The position numbers were made by a program, and so were the translations under genes. A stretch of 39,050 nt of DNA, taken from NCBI GenBank assembly GCA_019912545.1, contig JAIOIK010000177.1, forward strand, positions 1 through 39,050. The letters run 5' to 3'. The stretch comes from Ignavibacteria bacterium (GTDB lineage: Bacteria > Bacteroidota > Ignavibacteria > Tepidaquicellales > OLB5). The notes beneath the pieces were generated by a model. The model had not been told where the DNA came from, ran no database searches, and worked only from the letters and a program-made list of their open reading frames with translations. This document shows positions 16,433-25,395 of the stretch, piece by piece. Each line of letters opens with the position of its first letter. Position 1 is the stretch's first letter.

Positions 16433-18550
16433 ATGATAGATCTGCAAAATTCAAATATTTATAAAGAGATAGCAACATCAATACAGGGTGAAGAAGCCAT
16501 TTTTCACTCAGTTCTTCTTGAATTAAAGAAAATTGATAAAACCGACCTGCATGAATTCCTCAATAAGGTTCTGGATGTAGTTGCAAATGCACTTAATATT
16601 GAAAGAGTCTCTATTTGGTTCTTTAATGAAGACAGAAACTGTATTTATTGCGATTATATGTATTTAAGAAAATTTGGCTCTTATACTAACGAAACGACAC
16701 TTCAGGTTAAAGACTATCCAAATTACTTTAATGCGATCGAGACCCAGTTATATGTAGCGGCTGATGATGCAGTCAATGATCCTCAAACAAAAGAACTGGC
16801 AGAGAGTTACCTTATACCAAGGGGCGTTTTTTCAATGATGGATATCCCGATTCATTTCCGCGGGCAGACAATTGGCATTATTTGCCACGAAGAGCAGGAC
16901 ACGCCACGTAAATGGAAAAGGGAAGAAATGGATTTTACTGCTGCTATTTCCAGTCTTGTATCAACTTCCCTTGAAATCGACTTCAGAAAAACAAAAGAAC
17001 AGGATTTTCATGAAAGCCAGAGATTCCTATCTACCCTTATCAGTAATTTGCCCGGCTATGTTTACAGAGTAAAAAAAACCGGAGACAGCTGGTCGATACA
17101 ATACACAAGCGATGGAGTTTTTGAGCTTACCGGCTACAGACCGCAGGAATTGATTGATAATATTGTGTTTTATAATTCAATGATGATTTATGAAAATGAC
17201 AAGCTTATTGCCAAGAAGGCTATAGGCGAAGCACTTTCTGCAAAAAAATCTTACCAGATTAGTTACAGGATAAAAACTGCCTCGGGAGAAATAAAATGGG
17301 TTTGGGAACAGGGAAGAGGCATTTATGCAGATAGCGGTGAATTAACAGCAACCGAAGGATTTATAACCGATATTACAGAGAAAAAGCTTTTTGAAGAAGA
17401 GATTCTGAAAAAAAATAATGAACTGGCAGAACTGAATGAATTCGGCAAATCGTTAAGCAAACTTGCTGAACCTGATGAAATTAGTGAGATACTTGGATTA
17501 ATGCTTGGAAGATTATTTGAAACAAATAGCATTACTATCAGCCTTTATGATGAAGAAGTTAATTTTCTTACTTTTCCATATTGTTCTATTAACGGCACCA
17601 GAATGAAAGCCGAAGGAAGAGAATTTGAAAATGGTCTTACTGAATATATTATTTCCTCCAAAAAGACACTTCTGTTAAATGAAAATGTTGATTTGTCCCT
17701 GGAATCTCTTGGTATTGTAAGAGATGATACAGGATCACTAAGCTTGCTCGCTTCACCAATGATTGCAGGAGAAAAAGTACTGGGAGCAATAACCCTGCAG
17801 GTTAACAATGGAAACCATAAATTCACTGAATCACAATCCGAATTACTTGCTACTGTTGCCTCACAGGCAGCAATTGCTCTTGAAAATGCTAACCTTTACC
17901 ACGAAGTGACAAGATCGCTCAGGGATAAAGAGATACTTCTTCAGGAAGTGCACCATAGGGTGAAAAACAACCTGCAGATAATGTCAAGTCTTATCAAACT
18001 GCAGACACAATTCCTTAAAGATGAGAAAATGCTTGAGATAATGAAGGAGACCGGCGGCAGAATACAATCAATGGCAATTGTTCATACAAAGCTTTACAAT
18101 ACTAAAGATTATGAAAAGATCAACTTCTCAGAATACGTAAAGAGTCTCACAGATAATTTTATCAATTCTTACGGTTTTAAAGTGAAGAATATGAGGTTTG
18201 ATATTGATATAATTGATGTTGTTCTTAATATTGATACAGCTATTCCATGCGGACTGATAATTAACGAACTTGTATCAAATGCAATTAAGTATGCATTCCC
18301 GAATGGTATAGGCGTGATCACTATTTCAATGAAATTGGAAAGCGGCAGCAAATATATTCTTACTGTAAAAGATAATGGCGCAGGTACAAATAAAAATATA
18401 GACCTTTATAAGGCAGATACGCTTGGCTTGCAGTTAGTTTCTCTTCTCAGCAAGCAGTTAAATGGAACAGTTAGTATGAATACCGGTGTGAATGCAGGGT
18501 TTGAATTTGTTCTCATTTTTGAAGAAGCTTATTATAAATCCAGAAAATAA
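16433..18550 (+). CDS. GAF-PAS-GAF sensor histidine kinase (HisKA_2 type)
   Basis: 705-residue cytoplasmic sensor kinase without a membrane segment. Order: GAF domain (~35-185, VANALNIERVSIWFFNEDR ... TIGIICHEE), PAS fold with PAC (~200-315, GYVYRVKKTGDSWSIQYTSD, FELTGYRPQEL, WEQGRGIYADSGELTATEGF), second GAF (~340-490, SITISLYDEE to ASQAAIALENANLYHE), then the phosphoacceptor LLQEVHHRVKNNLQIMSSLI of the HisKA_2 family with the His in HHRVKNN, and a HATPase_c domain (NELVSNAIKYAFPNG as N-box, VKDNGAG as G1-box, LGLQLVSLLSKQLNG). HisKA_2 kinases usually phosphorylate stand-alone response regulators; no regulator gene is adjacent, so the partner is elsewhere. It has its own start 83 bp after the previous gene, behind a terminator. 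Confidence 0.95.
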   Translation: MIDLQNSNIYKEIATSIQGEEAIFHSVLLELKKIDKTDLHEFLNKVLDVVANALNIERVSIWFFNEDRNCIYCDYMYLRKFGSYTNETTLQVKDYPNYFNAIETQLYVAADDAVNDPQTKELAESYLIPRGVFSMMDIPIHFRGQTIGIICHEEQDTPRKWKREEMDFTAAISSLVSTSLEIDFRKTKEQDFHESQRFLSTLISNLPGYVYRVKKTGDSWSIQYTSDGVFELTGYRPQELIDNIVFYNSMMIYENDKLIAKKAIGEALSAKKSYQISYRIKTASGEIKWVWEQGRGIYADSGELTATEGFITDITEKKLFEEEILKKNNELAELNEFGKSLSKLAEPDEISEILGLMLGRLFETNSITISLYDEEVNFLTFPYCSINGTRMKAEGREFENGLTEYIISSKKTLLLNENVDLSLESLGIVRDDTGSLSLLASPMIAGEKVLGAITLQVNNGNHKFTESQSELLATVASQAAIALENANLYHEVTRSLRDKEILLQEVHHRVKNNLQIMSSLIKLQTQFLKDEKMLEIMKETGGRIQSMAIVHTKLYNTKDYEKINFSEYVKSLTDNFINSYGFKVKNMRFDIDIIDVVLNIDTAIPCGLIINELVSNAIKYAFPNGIGVITISMKLESGSKYILTVKDNGAGTNKNIDLYKADTLGLQLVSLLSKQLNGTVSMNTGVNAGFEFVLIFEEAYYKSRK

Positions 18551-18562
18551 TTATACAACGTT

Positions 18563-18982
18563 TCATTCACCGATTATCTTAACAAGTACTCTCTTTCTTC
18601 TCTTGCCGTCAAACTCACCATAAAATACCTGCTCCCATGGACCAAAATCCATCTTACCACCTGTAACTGCTATAACTACTTCCCTGCCCATTACACTCCT
18701 TTTAAGATGAGCATCAGCGTTATCTTCTCCGGTATCATTATGCCTGTACCGGTCATATGGTTTCTCGGGTGCGAGGTGCTCAAGCCACTTTTCAAAATCT
18801 GAATGAAGGCCGCGCTCATCGTCATTTATAAAAACGCTTGCCGTAATATGCATAGCATTGCAAAGGAGTATACCTTCCAAAATCCCGCTTTCTTCAAGAC
18901 ACCTCTCAAGTTCAGGAGTAATATTTATGTATTCACGTCTCTTACCGGCATTGAACCAAAGCTCTTTTCTGTATGACTTCAT
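18563..18982 (-). CDS. YjbQ/UPF0047 family protein
   Basis: 139 residues of the YjbQ (UPF0047) family, annotated in some pipelines as a secondary thiamine-phosphate synthase because of weak activity seen in E. coli. The family signature is complete: [54 protein letters not shown] and the final [24 protein letters not shown]. The conserved His (HITAS, YRHN, DAHL) and Asp/Glu form the putative metal site. Convergent with the kinase, with a 12-bp gap. It is 16 kb from thiC, so no functional link should be read from position alone. Confidence 0.92.
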   Translation of the reverse strand: MKSYRKELWFNAGKRREYINITPELERCLEESGILEGILLCNAMHITASVFINDDERGLHSDFEKWLEHLAPEKPYDRYRHNDTGEDNADAHLKRSVMGREVVIAVTGGKMDFGPWEQVFYGEFDGKRRKRVLVKIIGE

Positions 18983-19203
18983 GGTAATTCTTATGTTAAT
19001 TTGGCTCTAACATGCAGATTTATTTATGAATTCAAAACACATTTATTTGTTGATTAATTATACTGGATATAGTTTAAAAGTAATCTGTAAGTACGTGAAT
19101 TTCAGTATATTGGATGATGCTATTAAGGTTTAACGATACATATCATATTTTTTGCTTATTTATAATACAGTCCAGTTATTATTTTTGTAGGTAGAATAAA
19201 ATA

Positions 19204-20427
19204 ATGAAAAAGAAACTAATAGTACTTGGCAGCGGATTTGGAGCTTTTAGCTGCCTTAAAGAGCTTAATTACAATCTTTACGATGTAATTATAGTCAGCC
19301 CCAGAAATCACTTCTTATTCACGTGTCTATTACCAAGCACAACTGTTGGAACAATAGAATTCCGCAGTATAATTGAACCTATACGAAATATCAAGAAAGC
19401 TAAGTATATCCAGGCATTATGCAAAGATATTGACGAGCTGAATAACAGGATTTTTTGCGAGGATACTGATACAAAAAAAGAATTCACTATAGAGTATGAC
19501 TTGCTCATCATCTCTGTTGGAGAGACTACAAATACTTACAACATTGAAGGAGTTGATAAGTACGCATTTTTCCTTCGTGAAGTAGCGGATGCGAGGAAGA
19601 TCAGGATAAAAGTAATTGATTGTTTTGAAAATGCATCACTTCCAAATATCACAGATGAAGAGAGAAAAAGTTATTTACGATTTGTAGTATGCGGGGGAGG
19701 ACCAACAGGAGTGGAATTTGCAGCAGAATTACATGACTTCATTGAAGAAGATGTTAGGAGGAAATATCCCGGACTTGATCAATATATAGAGGTTATTCTA
19801 ATAGAAGCAGGCGAAACCCTTTTGAACTCATTTGACAAAAAGCTCAGTGAATACACCATGAAGATATTCAAACGCCAGAAGATCAGCGTTAAAACAAATT
19901 CCAATATTACAAAAGTTACTCAAAGCGAGATTTTTGTTAGCGATGGAAACAATTTCAATTACGGGTTACTTGTTTGGGCTGCAGGGAATACGGGAATTCC
20001 GCTGATAAAAGATAGCAGATTACCTAAGAATAAAAGATCAAAGATAATTATCGATCATTTTCTTCGGGTAATAGGTCAAGAGAATATATTTGCACTTGGT
20101 GATTGCGCTGAAATACCGGATGAGCCATTCCCGGTTACAGCCCAAACTGCGCAAAGACAGGGTAAATATATTGGTAAATCTCTTAACAAAATTTCAAAAG
20201 GTAGTCCCTTGAAGCCGTTTAAGTATAAAGATCTTGGAATGCTGGCTTATATTGGAAGCAATAAGGCTCTTGCAAATACGAATCAGTACAAAGGCAGCGG
20301 ATTTGTAACCTGGCTGTTCTGGAGAAGTGTTTATATAACAAAACTTGTCAGCCTGAAAAACAAAGTACTCGTTTTATTCGATTGGTTTAAGACCTTTGTT
20401 TTTGGAAGGGATGTAAGTAATTTCTAG
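19204..20427 (+). CDS. Type II NADH dehydrogenase-like FAD oxidoreductase
   Basis: 407-residue member of the pyridine-nucleotide-disulphide oxidoreductase superfamily in the NDH-2 branch. FAD site GSGFGAFSCLKEL at the N-terminus, PRNHFLFTCLLPSTTVGTIE as in NDH-2, NAD site VVCGGGPTGVEFAAELHDF (~residue 160), FAD-closing segment ENIFALGDCAE (~300) and the quinone-side QTAQRQGKYIGK. The C-terminal ~60 residues (SGFVTWLFWRSVYITKLVSL and onward) match the membrane-anchoring helices of NDH-2. NDH-2 transfers electrons from NADH to quinone without pumping protons. Related yeast-like and ferredoxin reductases are close, so the exact acceptor is inferred. The stop overlaps that of the convergent rmuC by 4 bp. 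Confidence 0.9.
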   Translation: MKKKLIVLGSGFGAFSCLKELNYNLYDVIIVSPRNHFLFTCLLPSTTVGTIEFRSIIEPIRNIKKAKYIQALCKDIDELNNRIFCEDTDTKKEFTIEYDLLIISVGETTNTYNIEGVDKYAFFLREVADARKIRIKVIDCFENASLPNITDEERKSYLRFVVCGGGPTGVEFAAELHDFIEEDVRRKYPGLDQYIEVILIEAGETLLNSFDKKLSEYTMKIFKRQKISVKTNSNITKVTQSEIFVSDGNNFNYGLLVWAAGNTGIPLIKDSRLPKNKRSKIIIDHFLRVIGQENIFALGDCAEIPDEPFPVTAQTAQRQGKYIGKSLNKISKGSPLKPFKYKDLGMLAYIGSNKALANTNQYKGSGFVTWLFWRSVYITKLVSLKNKVLVLFDWFKTFVFGRDVSNF

Positions 20428-21737
20428 ATATCTTCCTTATTTTCCTCATTGTGTTCATGATTGGCTCTGTCTAACCATTTTTGGTCAATTGTTTTATTTG
20501 TTTTCGCGCCCAATTCTTTTAAATTCTGAACCTTTGTTATTAAATTTCCCCTATTACCAACTGTCAATCTTTTCATCGCGGCTTCGTAAGATTCTCTTGA
20601 TTTATTAATAAAGACCCCAATATCATTAAGATCCTTCAACAAACTTACAAATTGATCGTATAAAGTACCACTTTGTTTTGCAATTTCAAGAGCGTTTCTT
20701 CTCTGATTATCTTGCTTCCAAATAAAAGAAATAATTGAAAGTGTTGCCAACAGAGTTGTAGTAGATACTAACAATACATTCTTGTTTTCCAATGCCCAAA
20801 GGTATAGTTCTTTGTCATTTTCAACTGCTAAGTTAAATGCAGAATCGATCGGGATATACATTAGAACATAATCTGGACTATTAATATCATACAACATCTG
20901 ATAATCTTTTGAGCTTAAATCCTTAACATGATTTGTCAAGCTTTCGATATGTAGTTTAAGAAAACGAACTCTATCTTCATCATTCTCAGAATTAAAATAG
21001 TTTGAGTATGCATTTAGCGACACTTTCGAATCTAATATCAAATGCTTCTTGTCAGGCAAATTTATTACAAAATCGGGTCTTTTTACTTTTCCTTCATCAT
21101 CTTTAAAAGATTCCTGCACTGTATAATGTACATCTTTCTTGAGTCCTGCTTTTTCAAGAAGCAATTCAAGCCTCACTTCTCCCCAATCTCCTTGTTTTTT
21201 GGTATCACCTCTTATAGCATTTGTTAAGTTTGTTGCATCTTCACTAATCTTGATACTTTGTCCATGAAGTTCTCTTATTTTTTCTATTAAACTAACTCTT
21301 TGCTTCGTATCCTCTAATTGTGAACTTTCAATCTTTTCACCAAATTCCTTGATCTTTTGTTTTATTGGATTAAGAATTTCCTCGATATTTGATTTACTTT
21401 GCTTTGTTGTCTCATTGAATATACGATTCGCTGTATTTTCGAAATCAGTTTTTAATCGGATTTGCAGTTCTTCGAGCTCCGATTTCTGAGTGCGTAACTT
21501 ATCTTCAAGATTAGTGTAATTTGCTTTGAATCCTGCCAACTCATTGCTTAGATCCATCACATGATTTCTTTCTGCTACAATTTCATCTTTTGAAGCATTG
21601 ATTGAGTTGTCTTTTTCACTAATTAGCTTTTCCTTTTCTTCCAACTTGGAAGTCAGTGCAGAAATTTTACTCTTTACCACAAAGTACCCAATGGTAATTC
21701 CAATTAATATACCAACTACTAAATAAATTATTTCCAT
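20424..21737 (-). CDS. rmuC: RmuC-family protein
   Basis: RmuC is a predicted nuclease-fold protein that limits recombination at inverted repeats in E. coli. The 437 residues contain an N-terminal membrane helix (MEIIYLVVGILIGITIGYFV), a long coiled coil (~25-130, SALTSKLEEKEKLISEKDN and so on) and the RmuC domain (~150-400) with GDWGEVRLELLLEKAGL, PDFVINLPDKKHLILDSKVS and PDYVLMYIPIDSAF, where the Asp and Lys residues are those of the restriction-endonuclease-like core. Interesting in context because this genome region is unusually rich in inverted repeats, though that is only suggestive. It converges with the NDH-2 gene on a shared CTAG. Confidence 0.95.
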   Translation of the reverse strand: MEIIYLVVGILIGITIGYFVVKSKISALTSKLEEKEKLISEKDNSINASKDEIVAERNHVMDLSNELAGFKANYTNLEDKLRTQKSELEELQIRLKTDFENTANRIFNETTKQSKSNIEEILNPIKQKIKEFGEKIESSQLEDTKQRVSLIEKIRELHGQSIKISEDATNLTNAIRGDTKKQGDWGEVRLELLLEKAGLKKDVHYTVQESFKDDEGKVKRPDFVINLPDKKHLILDSKVSLNAYSNYFNSENDEDRVRFLKLHIESLTNHVKDLSSKDYQMLYDINSPDYVLMYIPIDSAFNLAVENDKELYLWALENKNVLLVSTTTLLATLSIISFIWKQDNQRRNALEIAKQSGTLYDQFVSLLKDLNDIGVFINKSRESYEAAMKRLTVGNRGNLITKVQNLKELGAKTNKTIDQKWLDRANHEHNEENKEDI

Positions 21738-21803
21738 GATTTTCTTTGCTGCGTTATTTTCAATATGTGCTCAATGCCCATTATACTCGAAACTACTATA
21801 CTT

Positions 21804-22637
21804 TTATTTCTTATTTTTTTCTTTTGCTTCTTTAAGATATTCACCTACCATCGGTTCAAGTGATGGTTCAATCTTTATTCCATTTTCAAGATCACTGACT
21901 GCCTGCGGGTAATTACCTGAATACAGGTAAGCGATACCTCGCCTGCAATATGCCTCGGCGCTGTATGGATCAAGGGTCAGTGCCTTGTCAAAATCAGCAA
22001 TTGCTTCACTGTACTTACCCATTTCCCTGTAGATAGCTCCCCTTGTGTTGTAAACGTCAACCCGGTTGGGCCCAAATTGGAGCGCCTTATTAAGATCATC
22101 AAGAGCTTTTAAAGTGTCTCCCATAAACAAAAGTATTGATCCCCTGTTCTTATATGTATCAACATTTTCGGGCTCTATTTCAACAGCCTTATTCAGCAGG
22201 TCTAAAGCTTCTGTTTTCTTACCCTCTGCATAATATATTACAGAAAGTGAATTCATCGAAGTTATATCTTTCGGATTGATCTCAAGCGCTTTTTTAAAGC
22301 TATTCAATGCTCCCTCAGAATTCTGCATATAAGTATAGGCAGTTCCTCTGCCTGAATATGCCCGGTAATTGCCGGGATCAAGCTGAATGGCTTTATCGAA
22401 ATCATATAGCGCATCCTTCACTTTCTTAAGGAATATAGCAGTATTGCCGCGCGAAATATACCCTTTAACGCTATCGGGATTATTTTCTATGTACTTCGAG
22501 AAATTGAAATATGCTTCAACAAATTTCCCATCCTGAAAAAGCTTCTCGCCCTGGATGAATAATATTTCATAATCCTGAGCGTTTACGCCATTTATCAGAA
22601 GCAATATAGCAATAATATATGCTGAGAAGAGTCTCAT
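21804..22637 (-). CDS. Secreted or periplasmic tetratricopeptide-repeat protein
   Basis: 277 residues. A signal peptide (MRLFSAYIIAILLLINGVNAQ) is followed by about seven TPR units filling the rest of the protein, each with the W/L/G/Y/A/F/A/P pattern (for example ALYDFDKAIQLDPGNYRAYS, ALNSFKKALEINPKDITSMN, AIADFDKALTLDPYSAEAYC). TPR arrays are protein-binding scaffolds; no enzymatic domain is attached. Same strand as yqeY upstream, separated by a hairpin that may end that transcript. Confidence 0.9.
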   Translation of the reverse strand: MRLFSAYIIAILLLINGVNAQDYEILFIQGEKLFQDGKFVEAYFNFSKYIENNPDSVKGYISRGNTAIFLKKVKDALYDFDKAIQLDPGNYRAYSGRGTAYTYMQNSEGALNSFKKALEINPKDITSMNSLSVIYYAEGKKTEALDLLNKAVEIEPENVDTYKNRGSILLFMGDTLKALDDLNKALQFGPNRVDVYNTRGAIYREMGKYSEAIADFDKALTLDPYSAEAYCRRGIAYLYSGNYPQAVSDLENGIKIEPSLEPMVGEYLKEAKEKNKK

Positions 22638-22668
22638 GTAATGATATTAATTTCTTTGAAGCAAAAGC

Positions 22669-22692
22669 AGGGTCTCCGCTAATTGGGACCCT
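22669..22692 (-). terminator. Hairpin after the YqeY gene
   Basis: AGGGTC (22669-22674) pairs with GACCCT (22687-22692) around a 12-nt loop, 9 bp past the yqeY stop on the minus strand. It is followed there by GCTTTTGCTTC, only a partial T-tract, so termination may be incomplete. Confidence 0.4.
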
Positions 22693-22701
22693 ATGGTAAA
22701 A

Positions 22702-23115
22702 CTAACTGATCTTCGATTTCACTATTTCGCTAACAATCCTGCCATCGTACCTTCCTGAGAAGTTTTCCTTGAAAAATGGCATGATCTCTTTAATTGTCTT
22801 GCCTTCACTGGTCATTTTGGTAACAATTGTATCAATTTCATCTTTTGAAAGCTGACCCGGAAGGTAAGATTCAAGTATCTTCTTTTCATCCAGTAGTTTT
22901 TGCTTTGCTTCCTCAGCAATATCAAAAGATAAAGTCTCATCTGCATTCTTCATAAATTTACGGATTATTTTCAGCTCATCATCTTCCGTAAATTCTTTCC
23001 CGCTCTTAGACTGCGTGAACATTTCTCCATACAGTGTGGATAGCAAGTTAGCCTTTGTTGTTTCTCTGTTTCTTTTTGCATCCTGCATATCTTTACGGAT
23101 TTTCTCTATAAGCAT
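22702..23115 (-). CDS. GatB/YqeY domain protein
   Basis: 137-residue stand-alone YqeY protein, the same fold as the tail domain of the amidotransferase GatB. The family line is clear: IRKDMQDAKRNRETTKANLL, LKIIRKFMKNADETLSFDIA, LDEKKILESYLPGQLSKDEID and the end MPFFKENFSGRYDGRIVSEI. The biochemical role of the free protein is not settled (tRNA-related binding is presumed). Length is slightly below the 147 of typical YqeY. Confidence 0.92.
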   Translation of the reverse strand: MLIEKIRKDMQDAKRNRETTKANLLSTLYGEMFTQSKSGKEFTEDDELKIIRKFMKNADETLSFDIAEEAKQKLLDEKKILESYLPGQLSKDEIDTIVTKMTSEGKTIKEIMPFFKENFSGRYDGRIVSEIVKSKIS

Positions 23116-23343
23116 ATACTTCCAGTATTATTTTGAATTATGCGAAAATATGAACAATTATCAATATTTGAACTGAATAAATCAGGTATATGACAATAAC
23201 CAGAATCAATTTCAGTATTGGAACTATATGTAACGGTTTACGACTAAAAGCTAATTTACGATTTAAAAACCAGGTGTCAGATTCGGAACTTGAAATGCTC
23301 AATTATCCATCTCAGGCATTATGAAGATCTCAATAAATCAAAA

Positions 23344-23892
23344 CTATCTTACATATGTTTGAGTACTTTGAGCAAGCTGTTTAGAAGTTTCTTCCCAGGC
23401 TTTTGGAGCAAAGAAATTATAAGATTCCCTCCTGTAAGTTGCATAATATGCATATCCCCAGACAGGGGTGTTGGGATAGTAGTACAGGTAACCTGTCGAT
23501 AAATCAAGCACAGAAGGAAACTCAGCAGCTGCAAAATGTTTAGGGCAGTATTGACCCATAAAACCGGCAAGTTCTGCTGTAATATTATTTGTTATCAAAA
23601 GAGGATATACCACAAGCATTGCTCCAAAACCAAGCGGCGCACCGGTTCTGTGCCGGTTAGCAAGCGAATACATTTTCTCGCTGAAAACTTTCAGTTCCTG
23701 TCCCGTGGCACCCTCGGGCATATATTTTGAGCAAACATAACAATCAACCTTTCCGAATTTTGAAACTTCCACTCTGCTTCGTTTAAAAACTTTATCTGCT
23801 CCGGATTCTGCATGGACATTTAGTGCTTCGAATCCATAATATTTGAGCCATCCTTCAAGCATAGTAAAATATTTCTCTGATATATCTGACAT
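23344..23892 (-). CDS. Protein of unknown function
   Basis: 182 residues from the ATG at 23892, chosen because MSDISEKYFTMLEGWLKYYG is a more natural start than the 14 extra residues of the longer frame (MIVHILVNLKLNTN). No signal peptide or membrane helix. Features: a paired Cys near the middle (VDCYVCSKYMPEGATGQEL) that could hold metal or be redox-active, a hydrophobic core GAPLGFGAMLVVYPLLI, a third Cys in FMGQYCPKHF, and an aromatic-rich C-terminal third with LYYYPNTPVWGYAYYATYRR. I do not recognise the family. The longer frame reaches 23934. Confidence 0.65.
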   Translation of the reverse strand: MSDISEKYFTMLEGWLKYYGFEALNVHAESGADKVFKRSRVEVSKFGKVDCYVCSKYMPEGATGQELKVFSEKMYSLANRHRTGAPLGFGAMLVVYPLLITNNITAELAGFMGQYCPKHFAAAEFPSVLDLSTGYLYYYPNTPVWGYAYYATYRRESYNFFAPKAWEETSKQLAQSTQTYVR

Positions 23893-24030
23893 ATTAGTAT
23901 TAAGTTTTAGATTAACCAAAATATGAACGATCAAACATAATTAAATAATGAAAATATTTAAAGGGATAACGAATTCATGAAATATTCAATTATGTAAGCT
24001 CCCCTTACTAAGGAGATTACAGAAACTGAA

Positions 24031-25104
24031 TTATCTGCCCCAGTTTATAGTGTCAACTTCAAGCAGCCTTAGATATGTTGAAGAAGAATGCTCGAAACCA
24101 ACCCAGCAAAAGTAGTTTTCATACGTGCCGGGTGTTCCGCAGTTTGGCGCCGGAATAGTTCCCAGGAACTGACGTGTATCAACATGTTTATATACAATTC
24201 CGCTATCCTGAAGGTACTTTTGAATTTCAATATATACAGCCTGAATCACAATAGGTACGGCAGTTGGCACGCCATCGTGAACAATATTGCCTATACCGGC
24301 CCATGCGTATGGCACGAGGTCTTTATTATTTACGCACCTGTGGCTTTCACTGTTTGAAGAAAGCATAATATTATGAAAATGATTTACAAAAGACTGATTA
24401 CCAACTGTAGGTGCAGCAAATGTATAAACTTCAGGTCGGTAGGTATTGGAAAAACCCAGATCAACAAACCACGCTGCAAGAAGTGTAGCAAGCGCACCCC
24501 CAAGCGAGTGGCCTGTAATGAACATTTTTTTCTTAGGCGTGAATATACCATTCAGGAAAGCATACAGGGACTGCCCTGTAACCGGATCGAAGGTATTTAA
24601 CAATGTATCAAGGCCAAGCATTGATCCGTAAGAAACTGAGTCATTTATCGAGCCGCTGTAGGGATATTTCTGAAGTTTCCAGACTTCCATATCCTGCTGA
24701 ATATTCGAGGGAAAAGACCAATCAGTTCCCCTGACACAAATAGCGTATCTGGTCGTATCACCAACATGAGTTGTATCATGGGCTACATACATCATATTGC
24801 CTCCTGAAAGACTTAAGCCGGGTCCCCAGACAATCTCCCAATTGCCTTTTGTTGCATAATTTGTATCGGTTAACTGGTGAATAATTGAATCTCTGATCTC
24901 GAGTGCGTTTGTGCTGCCTTCAGCCACATAACACAAAGCAGATAAGGTCATCATTACACCGGCTTCGGTTTTTTCATAACCGCCGAAGAGTGGCGGAGTC
25001 CCTGGGCCGCCTCCGTTAAGGATTGATTCTGAATCGCAGCCGCTGTATTGATAAGAAATAAAAAAAGTAATCAGGGCGTAAAAGAAGACTTTTGATTTCT
25101 GCAT
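24031..25104 (-). CDS. Class 3 lipase domain protein, probable lipoprotein
   Basis: 357 residues. The N-terminus MQKSKVFFYALITFFISYQY leads to SGC at residue 23, a plausible though non-standard lipobox, so the enzyme is probably anchored outside the cytoplasmic membrane. The alpha/beta-hydrolase core carries the class 3 (fungal-type) lipase nucleophile elbow ITGHSLGGALATLLA with Ser200, a likely acid Asp263 in VNNKDLVPYAWA, and a His340 in WVGFEHSSSTYLRLL near the end. An oxyanion-type segment AICVRGTDWS lies at ~121. Cys are few. A TATATTTG box is present about 40 bp upstream (plus 25142-25149). Transcribed separately from its upstream neighbour, which ends in a terminator. Confidence 0.88.
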   Translation of the reverse strand: MQKSKVFFYALITFFISYQYSGCDSESILNGGGPGTPPLFGGYEKTEAGVMMTLSALCYVAEGSTNALEIRDSIIHQLTDTNYATKGNWEIVWGPGLSLSGGNMMYVAHDTTHVGDTTRYAICVRGTDWSFPSNIQQDMEVWKLQKYPYSGSINDSVSYGSMLGLDTLLNTFDPVTGQSLYAFLNGIFTPKKKMFITGHSLGGALATLLAAWFVDLGFSNTYRPEVYTFAAPTVGNQSFVNHFHNIMLSSNSESHRCVNNKDLVPYAWAGIGNIVHDGVPTAVPIVIQAVYIEIQKYLQDSGIVYKHVDTRQFLGTIPAPNCGTPGTYENYFCWVGFEHSSSTYLRLLEVDTINWGR

Positions 25105-25233
25105 TTAAGTATAGATTCCTCGATATAAATTTGAAGTTAGCCAAATATAATAGTAAAATTTCAGATATGTAAGAGTAAGTTTTGCTTGAATTAATTATAT
25201 AAAAAATCCATATTACTCAAGTACGCACAACTC

Positions 25234-25280
25234 CAAAAACAAAAGGCTGTCATTCTACGGAGGTAACGAGAATGTCAGCC
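25234..25280 (-). terminator. Intrinsic terminator downstream of the YCF48-type gene
   Basis: On the minus strand GGCTG-A-CATTCT pairs with AGAATG-A-CAGCC (plus arms 25245-25256 and 25269-25280, one A-A mismatch), followed by TTTTGTTTTT. It lies about 115 bp past the stop of the gene at 25396. The 3' untranslated stretch in between (25281-25395) shows no other strong structure. Confidence 0.75.
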
Positions 25281-25395
25281 CTTTCTAAAGGAGGAGAAAA
25301 TAGCAAGAAACCAGCAATCACTGCGTTAAACTATCTGTTAACGAAAAATCTCAAAAGTGATCTTCGGCACAGGCCGGATAAGACAAATATTTTCT

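Noticed and set aside
18563-18982. Thiamine operon linking thiC and the YjbQ gene
   Set aside because: The genes are 16 kb apart with unrelated genes between, and YjbQ shows no TPP riboswitch upstream.
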